A DNA stretch of 64,000 nucleotides, taken from contig JADFUC010001853.1 in NCBI GenBank assembly GCA_019722365.1, forward strand, positions 1 through 64,000, in the 5' to 3' direction. The stretch is from Lithospermum erythrorhizon. Taxonomy: Eukaryota > Streptophyta > Magnoliopsida > Boraginales > Boraginaceae. Position numbers and translations under genes: made by a program. Under the pieces are notes generated by a model. The model was not told where the DNA came from. It searched no databases and was given only the letters and a program-made list of their open reading frames with translations. This document shows, one piece after another, positions 11,801 to 23,773 of the stretch. Each line of letters starts with the position of its first letter. The stretch's first letter is position 1.

Positions 11801-14000
11801 ATTAAACTATTGGTTATGATGTATATAAGTGATTTAGCTTCATCTGATTTAGAGGGTGTTTGAGGATGTTATAGTTGGGTTGACTTTTTAGGTTTTAGTT
11901 GACTTTCTTGGTTGATATTTTTCTAAGACTTTAAATGTGTAGGAAGTTTAATTGGGACCTTATTGTAATGGTTGTGATGTTAAAATGATGATTTAAAATT
12001 GATTAAAGGGAGTTAGGTTGAAAAAGTGTGATTTGTAAGTTGAGTTATAATTGATATTTTGGAGTATAGGTTGTTAATTATGGACTTGAGGTTAAATATA
12101 ATGACTTATAATTTGATATGAAATGTTATAGTAATAAGGTGAATTCTAGCGGGGAGATCGATTGGGTTGTGTCGTGGAATTATTAATTAGATTATTTTAT
12201 CAGGTCATTTTAGGCTAGTTTAGAAATAGTTCCACTAAGGTTGGTAGTGCGTCTTCTAGAGCAGTATAGTAGTAGGTTTTGATTATACTTTAAAGGTATT
12301 TTTTGTTAGGCGTTGATCGTGGAAAGGAAGCGATTCTTGTAGTTGTGTTGCGAAAGTTTTCTTGTTAGCTAAGCAGAGGTGAGAGTACTTATCTACATGA
12401 ATTGTTGTTGCCTAACGTGCTTACTTTAAATTGTGTGAACATGTCATTGTCATGATTATGTGAGAATGATGTACATGCCATTGTATTATGATTATGTGAG
12501 AATGATGTACATGCCATTGTATTATGATTATGTGAGAATGATATACATGTAATTGTTGTATGATTATGTGTGATTCATTTGTGTGAGCCATGATATGATT
12601 ATGTGTGAATTTATATGATACTGCGGCATGGAGATTCTTTGAGGTAAACAACGGCTTGAACTCCCAACTTATATTATTCGATTTCGTAGCCTTGTAAACT
12701 TGTTGTATTTACGTGGCCTTGTCGGTACGCTGTATTTACATGGCACATCGGTTTTGATTGATTTATGATTGTGAGATGTTTAGGCTGTGTGCTTGGATAT
12801 TGTTTGGGAGTAGAGTAGTTGTGGTTATTGAGAGGTGTTGGTTGGAGTTATGTATGACTTTGAGGTGAGCTTGAGTATCGAGGATTTGACTATGTTAGGA
12901 TGATTAGGGGGGTGTGACTCTCATTTCACTTCCGGGATATGTGGCTGTGGCCTTATCTTGGTATAAGTGCGGTGTGAGATCTATTATCAACTTTTCTTGT
13001 AATGCGTTGTTGGTGTTGTATACTTCGGTATAAGTGCGTGGAGATATTATCACTTTGCTATGTCGTTGTTGGTGTTGGCCTTATCTTGGTATAAGTGCGA
13101 TGGAGATCTATTGTCGACTTTCTTTATGGGCATTGTTGGTTATTGCCTACTGCGTATAAGTGTAGTGAAGGATGATTTATTAGCGATTGATCAATTCTAC
13201 TTGCGGGTAGGCAGTTGAGTATATGCGGCATTAGAGATTGAGCTATATTTGTGGAGATATGGGAGATAAGAAGGTGATAGTAGAGTTATAGTCATTGTTG
13301 TGTCTATGATTTCGTTAAAGGTATTTAGATTGCCTTATTGAGACAACCCATTATATCTTAACATGTTATGCAGGCACTTCTTTGGAATCTTGTGTATGAC
13401 TTTATTAGGTAGTCTTGGATATATATATATATATATATATATACGTATTTTATTCATGTTGAAATTTATTATAATATTGTGGAGTCGTGCCGTATGGTAA
13501 ACCCTTTATTGTTAGAGTTTCACTAAGCTTAGCGAGAACTGCACTTTTTCACTGGGCGGCATTTCGTTTGTGCCGGGTTGATGACTAGTTGAGCCGGGAG
13601 GGCGTGGAGAAGTTTCTCCAGTGGCTAGGTGAGCATCGGGTGGGCGGGATCCTCGCGATCACCGTTTGATGCGTTGGCCGGTGTTTTATTGTTATTTTGG
13701 CTTTGGCACTTGTCGGCAATTGATTTTGTATTGAGGATCACATTCACTGCTACCGGTTGTAGCGCTTGCTTGGCATTCTTGGTTATTTGGAATATATGTT
13801 GTATATTATATATGGGTTGGTTGGTTAGATATCCTTTTGATGGATTGTAAAATTTTAAAAGCATTTTGATTGAGAAGTTTAGTGTAATCAAATTTTTGGA
13901 TGAAACGAGTTGTTTTGTTTTAAAACCCGAGTCGTCCGTCGATTTGGTAGCTACGGTGTTACAGATTATTTGATTACCGTATCGGGCGGCCGACACAGGT
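11800..14000 (+). repeat. Gypsy LTR lacking its 5' ~480 bp
   Basis: From about 11,800 the sequence follows the LTR at 18,293-20,920 block by block. Shared blocks are 'TTTGAGGATGTTAT', GTTGACTTTTTAGG (11,879), 'GACCTTATTGTA', GCGGGGA..GATCGATT, 'TTGAACTCCCAACTTATATT' (12,657), and 'GGCTGTG..TTGGATATTGTTTGGG'. The minisatellite is at 12,948-13,190 and the end near 'TACCGTATCGGGCGGCC' (13,975-13,991). The promoter-proximal head and splice-donor-like site are absent. Confidence 0.7.
12948..13190 (+). repeat. LTR minisatellite, ~61-67 bp units, about 4 copies
   Basis: The 12-mer GGTATAAGTGCG occurs exactly at 12,960, 13,027 and 13,088, with a degenerate fourth copy near 13,152 (CGTATAAGTGTAG). 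Each is followed by a GGAGAT..TATTATC-type arm and TTGTTGGTGTT. It sits inside the gypsy LTR. Confidence 0.8.
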
Positions 14001-16158
14001 AATTCTGTAGAAAATCGCCAGCGAATCTCCCTGTCTTTAATCGCCTTCGGTTGAGTTATATTCGATTTGGAGGTTAGGGTTAGGGTGGGTTAAGGAAATC
14101 GATTTTGTCCACTTTTGTTTTTATTTTAAAATAAATAAATTAACTTTGAATTTACTTAATTACCCTTTTAATTAAATGCGTGATTGTGAGATGATAGCAG
14201 AATTGTTGGGTTCGAGAAAAATTAATCTGCAGGACCGTTTGTCATCCGATTTAAAGTGGGGTGATGAAAAAGGTCATTTGAAAAGTTAGGTGATGGAATG
14301 AAACTTGGTGAGGATTGGAGTGATAGTTCATTGTTTAGCCACATTAAATATAGTTACACAAATTAAACTGAAACTAAAAAATTAAAATCAAATGAAATTA
14401 AATTAAATTTAAAACAAACTTTTTAATATAATATTATGCATAACTAAATTAAAAATTTAGATTAAGTATAATTATATAACTTAAATATTAATTAGACTTA
14501 AAAAATAATCATATATAACTTTATGAAATCTTAAAACAACTACAAGGTTGAATATTTTTGTATATATTAAATATTGATAATGTCTTTAAAGTTTGTAGAT
14601 GGATAAATGTCGATGGAAGAAGATAACTTTTTATCAATAAAATTATATATAATATAAAATTAAATTTATTTAAAAATTATAGCAATAGCATTTAGTTGTT
14701 CTTATCTGAGTATCTGTGGCATATATTGACGATAACTTAAATAATGTTCATTCTCATTACACATTACATTATGTTAAGCATAATCCATATTTAAATGGCC
14801 CGACCCGTTCCTAAAATGACCCAAACTCGTTTTAAATATAACCTAAATCCGCTGCTTTTTCTCATAACCACGTAAATGCATGTGACCTCCGCTTTCTTAA
14901 CTGACGCCTTTCGCCCGTAAATAAATAAATACCAAGTAGGTATATATCCGTGATCTTGAAAAAATTATGGTGGTGCGATTGCGTGCTTAAGTACTTCAGC
15001 CTCCCAGGTCGGTATGGCCCAGAATCATCTTCGTTAGACTTTAAGTCTAAATTTCTCGCTTATATAATGAGTTTTGTTTACTTTTGATTGCGTGCTTTCT
15101 CTTTAATTAGATTTCATAAATATATACATCTACCGGCTTAAGGAGATAGATTTGAATCTTCATATTCAGCTTGCATGATATATAGCTCTTCGTTTTATGT
15201 AATATTTATTGTCGACAATGCTTAACTTCGGTTCCACGTTCATAATATGAAGATCTGCATTATATTCGCTGAATTTTGTTATGTAAATATGTACCAGTAT
15301 TGGGTGTAGCAAGCTTATTCATGAATATATTCGTATGCTATTTGGATGTGATATTCTTCTAGACCATCTTTAATGTTATATTTTTAGATGGTGAACTATT
15401 ATCTGATAGTTCTTCGGGGCATAATTTCTAGTAGTGTTTACAAGCGTATCTGATTTAGTTTATCTTGAGGTAAGAATTTTGTTTGCTAGTGAACCTACAC
15501 TGTATTATCCACTTAAATTATTCATTATTATCCCCGAACTTCAGTTAATTTTCATTTTGAGGGGATCATCCCAATATAAAGGAATATTTCATTTGAGATA
15601 GTCTATTTTTTCGATTAAATACTTTTCTCCCCTGATATTTGAAAACATTGATATATCCTGATATGAAACATTAATTAGTAATTAGTTTGATTTCGTATTT
15701 AAAATATATAGATGTGCATACCTTACAGGTATAATAAACATTCAAAAGTCATCATTTGTGTATAGTAATTGAAAATATATGTTGCCGTATAATTAGAAGA
15801 TGCAATGTTGATTTACGACCAAACTAACTATATCGAGGAGTGTATAATAATTTGGCATGATGCGGGAACAAGTGTCACTTACATGTAATGTAACATTTCT
15901 CGATAATCAATTAGAGTATTGCGTAGTTCAACATCTTGCATATGACAATCTATTTGGGAGTTTACGCACATGAAGCTCAAATCCTTTGAGCTCGATAGTT
16001 TATTGGCTGCGATAGTCTCAATAAATTCCGATTAATTTTTAAAACATCGTGGCGATTGAGAATGAATTACAGCAAATTAAATGCCAAATAATAAAAGTTC
16101 TCATAATCATCAAACTTCTAGTTTGTTAGAAAATATATTTTTATATACTATTATGTGT

Positions 16159-16254
16159 GTTACTTAAGATAACAATATATTATCTCTTCTAGAGCCTTCA
16201 CTTGATGTTACTTCAGGTAACAATATATTAGTTCTTCTAGAGCCTTCACTTGTT
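16159..16254. repeat. 48-bp direct duplication
   Basis: Two adjacent 48-base copies begin GTTACTT at 16,159 and 16,207. Both contain AACAATATATTA and TTCTTCTAGAGCCTTCACTTG-like arms and differ at a handful of positions. The unit length is a multiple of three. On the minus strand both copies keep one open frame reading SEGSRR then NILL. Confidence 0.8.
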
Positions 16255-17477
16255 GTCTCAATATGATAGTCAATTTGGCGTATGTTTTTTAAACTCATTA
16301 GGTGTGGAGCTTAGAAGAATATAGTGCGTATTGAATACACATTTTATGTTCTTGAGGGATCAAAATGTTGACTCTTCGAAGCCTTCAATAAAATTTGCAT
16401 ACCTCGTATTGTGATAACATTCACTTCACTTGTCATCAAGTGATATTTTCTTCCTTATCTTTTAGCATGGTATGAATAGTAGCATTATATACATACTCAG
16501 ATAATTTACTACATAATCTTTCTGTCACTGAACGTTTCATTTTGTAAGATACTTTTGGACCTAAAAGAAACTATAGGTAGTAATCAACATCATAAAATTC
16601 AAATCATGTAACTGAATATGTATCCTTTAAATTGTACGAGTCTTCAAGTCTTATAAGTGAATTAATAAGATTCCATATTTTTTAGTACAATTCATGAGAA
16701 ATATTAACAAACCCTTAATTTATATGATTATCAATTATAAGCCTTTAACCTTTAAATTCATACTTGTATAAAATTGAGTCTTCAAAATGCATTAAAAGGT
16801 CCAAATATATTTTAACTATTTATTAAAGTATGATAACTTTAGTATGAACATAAATCTTGTGAATTACAGACTAAGATTTCTTTCCTGTTATCATGTAAAT
16901 CTTAGGCTGATTGTGAATATAAATAATATAAAATATATTTTCCACAGAGTCTTACGAGACTAGATTATTATTAACAATAATTAACTAGTACAAATATATT
17001 GATCATGTATTATTTATCCGTACAATTTCAATTAAGAAAATATAATTTTACAAGCATAAAACCTCAAAATAATTATAGTGCCAAAAATATGGAGTGATCG
17101 ACATATGTTATTTAATCATTTTTGTAAATAAAAAGTAGAGAAACAATATACAAATTTATCGTATATCATGTATTAAATGCATGAAATAAAAAGAAAAGAT
17201 ATATCTTTTCTTGTCTTAAAGAAAGATATGTCTTTTCTTAATGCTTAGCGCGTCTAGCAGTGCAAATTATATAATTTCTTTAAATTGTAACAAAATTGTA
17301 AAGCCTCGGAGCTTGCTTGCTCTTAGATCGAGTCGGTAATTTGAAATCCTCACGTAATATCAAAAGTCTATTAGAGGGATATTGTAATTAGTGACTGCGA
17401 TCGCGTAAAGGATCAATACGATTCTTGAATTTTTTCTTAATATTAGATTACAATGTATGTTCGCCAACTATTAACAT

Positions 17478-17482
<5 letters not shown>

Positions 17483-17531
<49 letters not shown>
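17483..17531. repeat. (AT)n microsatellite
   Basis: About 24 uninterrupted AT dinucleotides. A shorter run is at 13,419-13,443 inside a gypsy LTR. Confidence 0.95.
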
Positions 17532-17533
<2 letters not shown>

Positions 17534-18054
17534 CGATTAAAGCTAATAATAAGATTCACATATTATTGTAAGCAAAATCTTCTAGAAGTAGTCTTAGGAC
17601 TAAAAAGCATATACAAGGAGTAAATATGGCTCAACAAATTGAGCATACTATAATGTATTATTATTTCGCCCAAATATTGCAAAACAACAAAAGCCGTCAA
17701 TTAATTAAAGATTCTTAATATTTAATACTCATATTAAATGTGATTAGATGATACATATAACTGCAATGAATATATAAATATAATAAGTTTTAGAGAATTA
17801 GATAATTGATAAATGTCTTCTGGACAATATGTAACTAATGATTCTGACTGCCAAAGATGTATATATACAATGAAACTAATGATTTTGAATTAATAAGTCT
17901 TGAGACTTAAGTATTAAATGATAGTCTTACAGGCGATAAATATAAATTCAATATTTAATCATATCATAAATTATATGAATAAAGATTATATAATAGACAA
18001 AAAGAAACTTTAATCAAATAATTGTTCATTCTATTAAAATAAGTTAAAGATGTA

Positions 18055-18292
18055 TTATTATCTCAGCTGAAGAGCATGATCGTACTGATAAAGTGTTATG
18101 AATAAAACTAAGAACAATGCAAATAGACATAGAATAAGAAAAAAGAGGAGAATGAAACATTGGCGATATTGATATAGTCTTTTGTTATAGGCTTCGTGAT
18201 ACGGTATGTGTGGTAAACAATTAGCACAATTTCTTAGAATCAAATCATTTTATTTTATTTTTAAATAAAGGCGATTTAGTTAACAAAATTGA
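18055..18292 (-). repeat. Copia C-type LTR, interrupted
   Basis: The plus-strand text has GGCGATATTGATA, GGTATGTGTGGTAAACA and TTTTTAAATAAAGGCGA in the same order as 9,290-9,420, so it is a second copy of the copia C LTR. It breaks off exactly where a gypsy LTR begins (TGTAATAACCC at 18,293), as expected if the gypsy element inserted into this LTR. The lower boundary is approximate. Confidence 0.6.
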
Positions 18293-20920
18293 TGTAATAA
18301 CCCATTCGTTAAAAAAAAAAATTTATAAATTTTTCGATTCGATTGAGTAGGACATGGATATTAATAAATAATTTCGTGATAATATTATTTCATAAATTTT
18401 GAGCCAAATTGCATTTTATAATTTAGTAGTGTTGCTATGGAAAATTTTATCTTTGGAATTGGGTTCGTTTAAAGTTTTAGAATGCGATAAGCGGAGAAGT
18501 GCTTAGAAATAGAGCCGGAATTTCCGAGTTTTTAAATGTCACATCGCTGCTTATCCTCAAATGTCGTCACGAAACATACATTAAATATTTCTCTCGTCTC
18601 TCATAGAGGCCGAGATCTACTTTCCCTCCCCACTTGAAATTTTTTCTTAGTTCTATAGCTTGATTGTCGGCTGGCTGAATCGTTTGTAGAATATAGATTC
18701 TCCCAATCCTTCTCTTTGAGTTAAGGTATGAAAGTTCAAGTCTTTGAGATATTTCTTGGTTTGACATAGTTGACTTTTAGTTGACTTTTCCGTAATTCAA
18801 TTTTATAAGTGATGAATTAAGCGAGCTTAGAGGTGGTTTGAGGATGTTATGTTTGGGTTGACTTTTAGGTTTTCAGTTGACTTACGGGTGATATTTTAAG
18901 ACTTTAAATACGTAGGGAGTTTAATTGAGACCTTATTGTAGTTGTTGTGATGTTAAATTGGTTATTTAAAATTGATTAAGGGAGTTAGGTTGAAAAATTA
19001 TTATTCAAGTTGGAGTTGTAATTCATATTTTTGGAGTATAGGTTGTTAATTAGGGACTGTGACTAACTAGAATGACTTATAAGTTGATTTGTAATGATAA
19101 AGTAATAAGATGGAATTTTAGCGGGGATCGATTTGGTTGTGTCAGTAAGTTATAATTCGATAGTTTGAGTAAATGTTAGGCAGTTTAGAAATCGTTCGAT
19201 TAGAGTTGATAATGTTTATTCTATAACGTAATTCTTGGTATTAGTTCTGAGTATACTTTACGGGTGTTGTTAGGCATGACGGCGGGGAAGGGCACGTTAC
19301 GTGATCTAGCGTTCTTCTGAGACTTTTGTGATAAGCTAGTAATTTGATCTTTATCTACTTGGTGTTACACGTACTTACTTTAAATTGTGTGAACATGTTA
19401 TTGTGAATGCGATTATGTAGAGAATGATGTACATGTCGTTGTGTTATGATTCGTGAGAATCATATACATGTAATTGTTGTATGATTATGTGATTCGTTTG
19501 TGTGAGCCGTGATATGATTATGTGATTATATTACGTGGCGTTGAAGATTTGCTTGAGATAGTAACTTGAACTCCCGACTTATATTTACGATTTTACGTGG
19601 CCTTGTCGGCCTTTGTTGTATTCTGTTACTTGTCGGCGAACATGTATTTATGTGGCACATCGTGATTGTGTTTGAAACTACGATTGTGAGATGTTTTAGG
19701 CTGTGCTTGGATATTTTTGGGAGTAGAGTAGATGGTTATTGAGAGGTGATGGTTAGAGTTATGTATGTCTTGAGTGACTTGGTATTGGGATATGATCTAG
19801 GAATTGGGATAGTTATGAGTTATGTGGCTCTTTAAGGCGTTGTTTACTCGAGCTTTATACGTCGGTATAAGGCGTTGTTTATCATTTTTATACGTCGGTA
19901 TAGGCGTTGTTATCGACTTTATCGTCGGTATAGGCGTTGTGTATCAGCTTTTATGCGTCGGTATAAGGCGTTGTGTGTATCGACTTTATCTCACGTCGGT
20001 ATAAGGCGTTGTTCTCGACTTTATCACGTCGGTATAAGGCGTTGTTTATCGAACTTTTATACTTCGATTATAGGCGTTGGTTATCAGAACTTTATACTTC
20101 GATTTATAAGGCGTTGTAGATCGAAGGTTGAGCTTTATTTGCATCGGGGACAGAATTCGGATGGTATCTAGTTGATGCGTGATTGATATTAGAGTATAGT
20201 TTTGTTGGAGTGCATTTGTAATTTCATGTTGTTTGGTGTGATTTTTATTTAGTGAATTGTATTCGTTATTGAGATACATATTACATGTTGTCTTGGTAGT
20301 GTATGAGAATTTTCTTTGAAAGTATAAATATGGCTGGTAGTGGTCGGGTTATATATACATATATATGCGTATTCGACTCTATGTTAATTTGTTGTGTCGT
20401 GGTGGTTTAAGTTTCACCGGTGTTAAAGTGCCAGCCCAGGCACGTGAGCACATAGCTTTTCGTTTTGGGCGTTCGTTTGTCTTGGGGTTGGCCAGTGACG
20501 GTTGAGCCGAAATTTGTTTGAGTGTGGTTCAGTGGCTAGGTGAGCGTCGGGTGGCGAGAGGATGCTCATGATCGGTACGATGTGTTGTCAAATGTTTGAT
20601 TGTTGTCTTTATTTTGGCTTGCTTGTCGGTTTCTCGAACTTTTGTGTGCAGTACGATGCTGCTATAACTTGTGGCGCTGGCATGATGCTGTTTATACGGG
20701 ATATATTTGTATGTATGGTGTTAGTTGGTTGGAAGTATCGCTTTGATGGTTGTAAAATGTTAAAAGCGGTTATTGTTTTGAGAATATTAAATGGAAATAA
20801 ATTTTGGTTGAAGCGAGGTAGTTTTAAGCGAGTCGTCCCGTCGGTTTGGTGATTACGGTGTTCAGGATTATAATGGCTACCGTATCGAGGACGGTAGGCG
20901 CAGGCGGAATAGATTCTGAT
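18293..20920 (+). repeat. Gypsy LTR, ~2.6 kb, near complete
   Basis: It starts TGTAATAACCC, followed by a poly-A patch, and ends near 20,920 after 'TACCGTATCGAGGACGG'. Inside are a donor-like TTAAGGTATGAAAG (18,721), paired GTTGACTTTT boxes (18,768-18,790 and 18,857-18,882), 'TTGAACTCCCGACTTATATT' (19,566) and a 33-bp minisatellite (19,834-20,121). It is followed by a degenerate primer-binding site and a gag start, so it is a 5' LTR of a truncated element rather than a solo LTR. Confidence 0.8.
19834..20121 (+). repeat. LTR minisatellite, ~33-bp unit, about 9 copies
   Basis: The unit runs GGCGTTGTTTATCGACTTTA then TACGTCGGTATAA, with length jitter of 1-4 bases. GTCGGTATAAGGCGTTG is exact at 19,861 and recurs downstream; the last two copies have TTCGATTATAGGCGTTG-like forms. 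Because 33 is a multiple of three, the array opens a chance frame, which should not be read as a gene. Confidence 0.9.
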
Positions 20921-21160
20921 TTTGTGTCAGGCTTGGGTTTCGGATTGCTTTGGGTATACGTGGTTGTGTGTCGGCTTGTTTTTAAATTGGAGTCGTTTGT
21001 GAGTGAATGTCTTTTGTAAAAAGTCACAAGTCTTTTTAGCTTTTGTTTAGCGTGGTATTTGAGGATGTCATGGAGGTTATTGGTAGGGGTAGGCGGAGGT
21101 CTTGGGGGGTAGGAGGCACGGGTATGCAGGGACGGATCGTTACGGTCGAAGGCATCACTA
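20921..21160 (+). pseudogene. Primer-binding site remnant and gag start of truncated gypsy element
   Basis: TTTTGTGTCAGGCTTGGG (20,920-20,937) is in the position and shape of TTTTGGTATCGAGCCTGGG at 40,520, i.e. a worn PBS. About 130 bases on, ATG at 21,066 opens a G-rich stretch (GGTAGGGGTAGGCGGAGG) like the Arg/Gly-rich gag N-terminus of chromovirus-type gypsy elements. The frame stops after about 15 codons. The element is truncated near 21,160. Confidence 0.45.
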
Positions 21161-23097
21161 TTAACGTAACAATGGCAAATGAGTATACGCTATAAAAAAA
21201 TACTTAACGTCAAAATTTAATACGGAGTATATGCGAATGAGAGTAGTTGTTACCAAAGTAAGGACCAGTGATGGCAAATTGGAAATTAATGTAGAGTATT
21301 TGGATACTCCACAAAATATTATTGTCATATTTGGTTGGACAGAGCTAAACGCCCACATCAACGCAAGTCCATAATTATACATACATACTCACACATGGTC
21401 CATAATCATACATACATGACACATATATTGGAGATGATACGTGAAGATTTCATACTTATAAATCTTGGAGGGAATTAGGGAATATGGGGAGCGATGCGTC
21501 GCCGTTAATTTTTCTAAAAATCTAATTTTGTTAAATATTTTTAAAAAACTATAATTATTCTTTTAAAATTTATGATGTTGTACAAATTTTTATATCTTCT
21601 TATAAGTATGATATCAGTATCCGTATAACATATAAAAATTCAGTGCATTTGCCCACCAAATATCGCGCATACATATATTTACAATTTAAGGGCATGCGTT
21701 GATGCATTGAAATGATTAAGGGTAAACTTTAATCGATCCAACAATCACGGATTTGAGGTAAGCAAAAACACAACCCGAAACCCCGTTCAACCCCGGCATG
21801 TCAGTTCGGATTGCTTATGTTTGATAATTTTTATTTTTTTTCATTTCAACTTTTGAGGGATGCTTGTCCAATCAATTAGAATATCTCGATTTTGGAATTG
21901 AGTTTTTCAAACTGGTTATATATAGTACATATATAAATTTGAACAAATGTAATGATAGCTTAGATGCTCCCCTCCCCCTACCTTTTCACCTTGGCAAGGC
22001 AGGTTCAAATCTCAGCAAAGGCCAATTTTTATCTATTTCTTTTAATCTCTACTTTAGCCTATTAACTAGACAGTCGATCAATCCATGACAAATATATTGG
22101 GTTTGGACTAGTGAAACTTCAAATGAAGGCATTCTTAGAACTGGCCATTCGAATCTTGTCGGCGATCTTAGAGATTATTTTTTTTTTTTTTTTCTTGTTA
22201 GACATCGGTAATACCGATGCATAGCTAGGATATTCTTCGATAAAAAATAAAATAAAATATTATATATTATGTAAAATAAAATAATACTAATTCTTGACTT
22301 GAAATACAAAAAACAAACAAAATTCTTAAAATATTATATATTGTATAAAATTAAATATTCTTTCATAAAATATAAAAAAAATCTTTCGAAATTTCTTTAA
22401 GGGCCAGGGTAACCGGTACGCTCGTTACTCGGCTCGATACCCATTTCGAAGGTTAATCGGCGACGCTCAGTAATTATTTTACTAGATTTTCGAAAGTGCA
22501 GGGTATTCTAGAGCTCGGTAAAGCGGCGAATAACCGATGCGCTTCGTGCATTCGTGCTGTCCATTAGCGCATTGCTATTGTCAAATTGGCAGCAGTAATT
22601 TTTTTCTATCATACCAAAAATTAGCTTCAAAATCAAACCTTATTGGTATAATTTTATTTAAGTTTATGAATAACATTACTGGAGCAATTGTTGAGGTTAA
22701 TTGGTACAATTTTATTTATTGTTTATGAATAATTGGTAATTTAAGATTTTTGATAATTGGTAGAGTTTTTGGTTTGTGAATAATTGACAAAATTCTAATA
22801 TTTTGAATATAAGATTTTGGTTAGTGATATTTTGATATTATTAATTTTCAGAATGACAAAGAAAAGAGTCTTTCAGATTCTTTAGTCATTTATATAGAAA
22901 ATGAAATAGATGAAACCATTTACTAGATAGTATTATTGATGATTATGATAGAGTAAAAGATTCCTTTAAGATGAATTTTATAGGTTTACTATGGTGTATT
23001 ATGTTTAATAAGTTATATTATTTTTCTTCAACTTGGTCCGTTACTTTTTGTTCTGGTTCCGCCCCTAATTAATAATACTAGTCAACTTCATATTTTA
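21161..23097. other. AT-rich intergenic DNA containing a SINE-like element
   Basis: Apart from the SINE-like unit at 21,949-22,090 and a T-run near 22,176-22,194, I see no gene. Short ORFs here lack domains. Confidence 0.4.
21949..22090 (+). mobile_element. tRNA-derived SINE-like element
   Basis: An RNA polymerase III A box, TAGCTTAGATG (21,956-21,966, fits TRGYNNARNNG), is followed 36 bases later by a B box, GTTCAAATC (22,003-22,011, fits GWTCRANNC). This is the spacing of tRNA genes and tRNA-derived SINEs. There is no cloverleaf: the segment between is C/T-rich (CTCCCCTCCCCCTACC). The 3' end is not sharply defined. Confidence 0.55.
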
Positions 23098-23324
23098 TAC
23101 TTTCTCCGTCTCAGTTTAATTAAAGATACATGAAAATTTATTTATTCATTATAATTGATGGGTTATTTGTCAATCTGATTTTGTATTTGAGTTAAAAAAT
23201 TTATTTATGTCTCCTAATATTCTTATTATTTCATTGGTTAATATTTACTATAAATGAAAATAGTAAATGATTATTATCTTAATAAAATCTTAGAACTAGA
23301 TGATTAAGCTAGGTAGTGGGAGTA
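23098..23324. mobile_element. Stowaway-type MITE, ~227 bp
   Basis: The left end is TACTTTCTCCGTCTCAG and the right end is AGGTAGTGGGAGTA. These form imperfect terminal inverted repeats of the CTCCCTCCGT class, with TA at both outer edges as expected for Tc1/mariner-mobilised MITEs. The interior is AT-rich and non-coding. Confidence 0.6.
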
Positions 23325-23437
23325 TTGATAGTTGGACTTAAATGTCAATCAAGTATGGTATTTAATGATATCATTATTACTTATAATAGGAAATATATAG
23401 AGATAATGAAATATTAACAACCTTTAATATGTACATG

Positions 23438-23700
23438 ATTTAACTTTTGTCACTTGACGCATCTCGATTAGACGTCAGTCGCTGCTTGGTCTTGTATAGC
23501 ATCAGCAATGGGATCAGTGCAGCGGCAAGCAGTAGTGCTTGAATCGAGTAAATCGCCGGTGTTGCGGATTCTTGCAGGTATCTTTGAAGCGTGTAAATTA
23601 ATTTCTGGACCCCGTCGGCCATCTCGGATGCTTCGCGTGGTGATGGGTAGCCGTGCGGGCGCTACTCAGTTAAGTGTATCGGCGTATATTTAACTTTTGT
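23438..23700 (-). pseudogene. Exon-like island with a 60-codon ORF, flanked by 13-bp direct repeats
   Basis: The minus-strand ORF (ATG at 23,622, stop at 23,440) is visibly richer in GC than its AT-rich surroundings and uses C/G-ending codons. The frame continues open upstream of the ATG for about 13 codons (RPHGYPSPREASE) to a stop. Residues 21-43 form a hydrophobic segment (PAIYSIQALLLAAALIPLLM) followed by a basic, polar tail, as in a membrane-anchored C-terminus. The 13-mer ATTTAACTTTTGT flanks it at 23,438-23,450 and 23,688-23,700. The last codons and the stop fall in the repeat, suggesting insertion of a captured gene fragment. I do not recognise the parent gene. It is probably not functional, but a small expressed peptide cannot be excluded. 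Confidence 0.4.
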
Positions 23701-23773
23701 GGCATTTCAATAACACACATTTCGATATTTACGTATTCGTATACCACGAGTTAGATAAGTTTTCCAAGTTGAT

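Larger units (their letters stand above)
14001..18054. other. AT-rich relic region, no gene
   Basis: No ORF or domain is convincing. It lies on the inner side of the minus-strand copia C-type LTR at 18,055-18,292, so it could be that element's worn-out body, but I could not identify a pol motif. It includes a 48-bp tandem duplication (16,159-16,254), an (AT)n run (17,483-17,531) and a 'GGCCCGACCCG' patch (about 14,797). Confidence 0.35.

Noticed and set aside
13625..13996. 123-aa minus ORF and 73-aa plus ORF on the same DNA
   Set aside because: They lie in the 3' part of a gypsy LTR; no coding function expected.
14072..14092. GGTTAGGGTTAGGGTGGG, telomere-like
   Set aside because: Only about two units and not the usual plant TTTAGGG; no array, so not an interstitial telomere.
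19822..20279. Repetitive ORFs (VGIRRC-type peptides)
   Set aside because: By-product of the 33-bp minisatellite, whose unit is a multiple of three.
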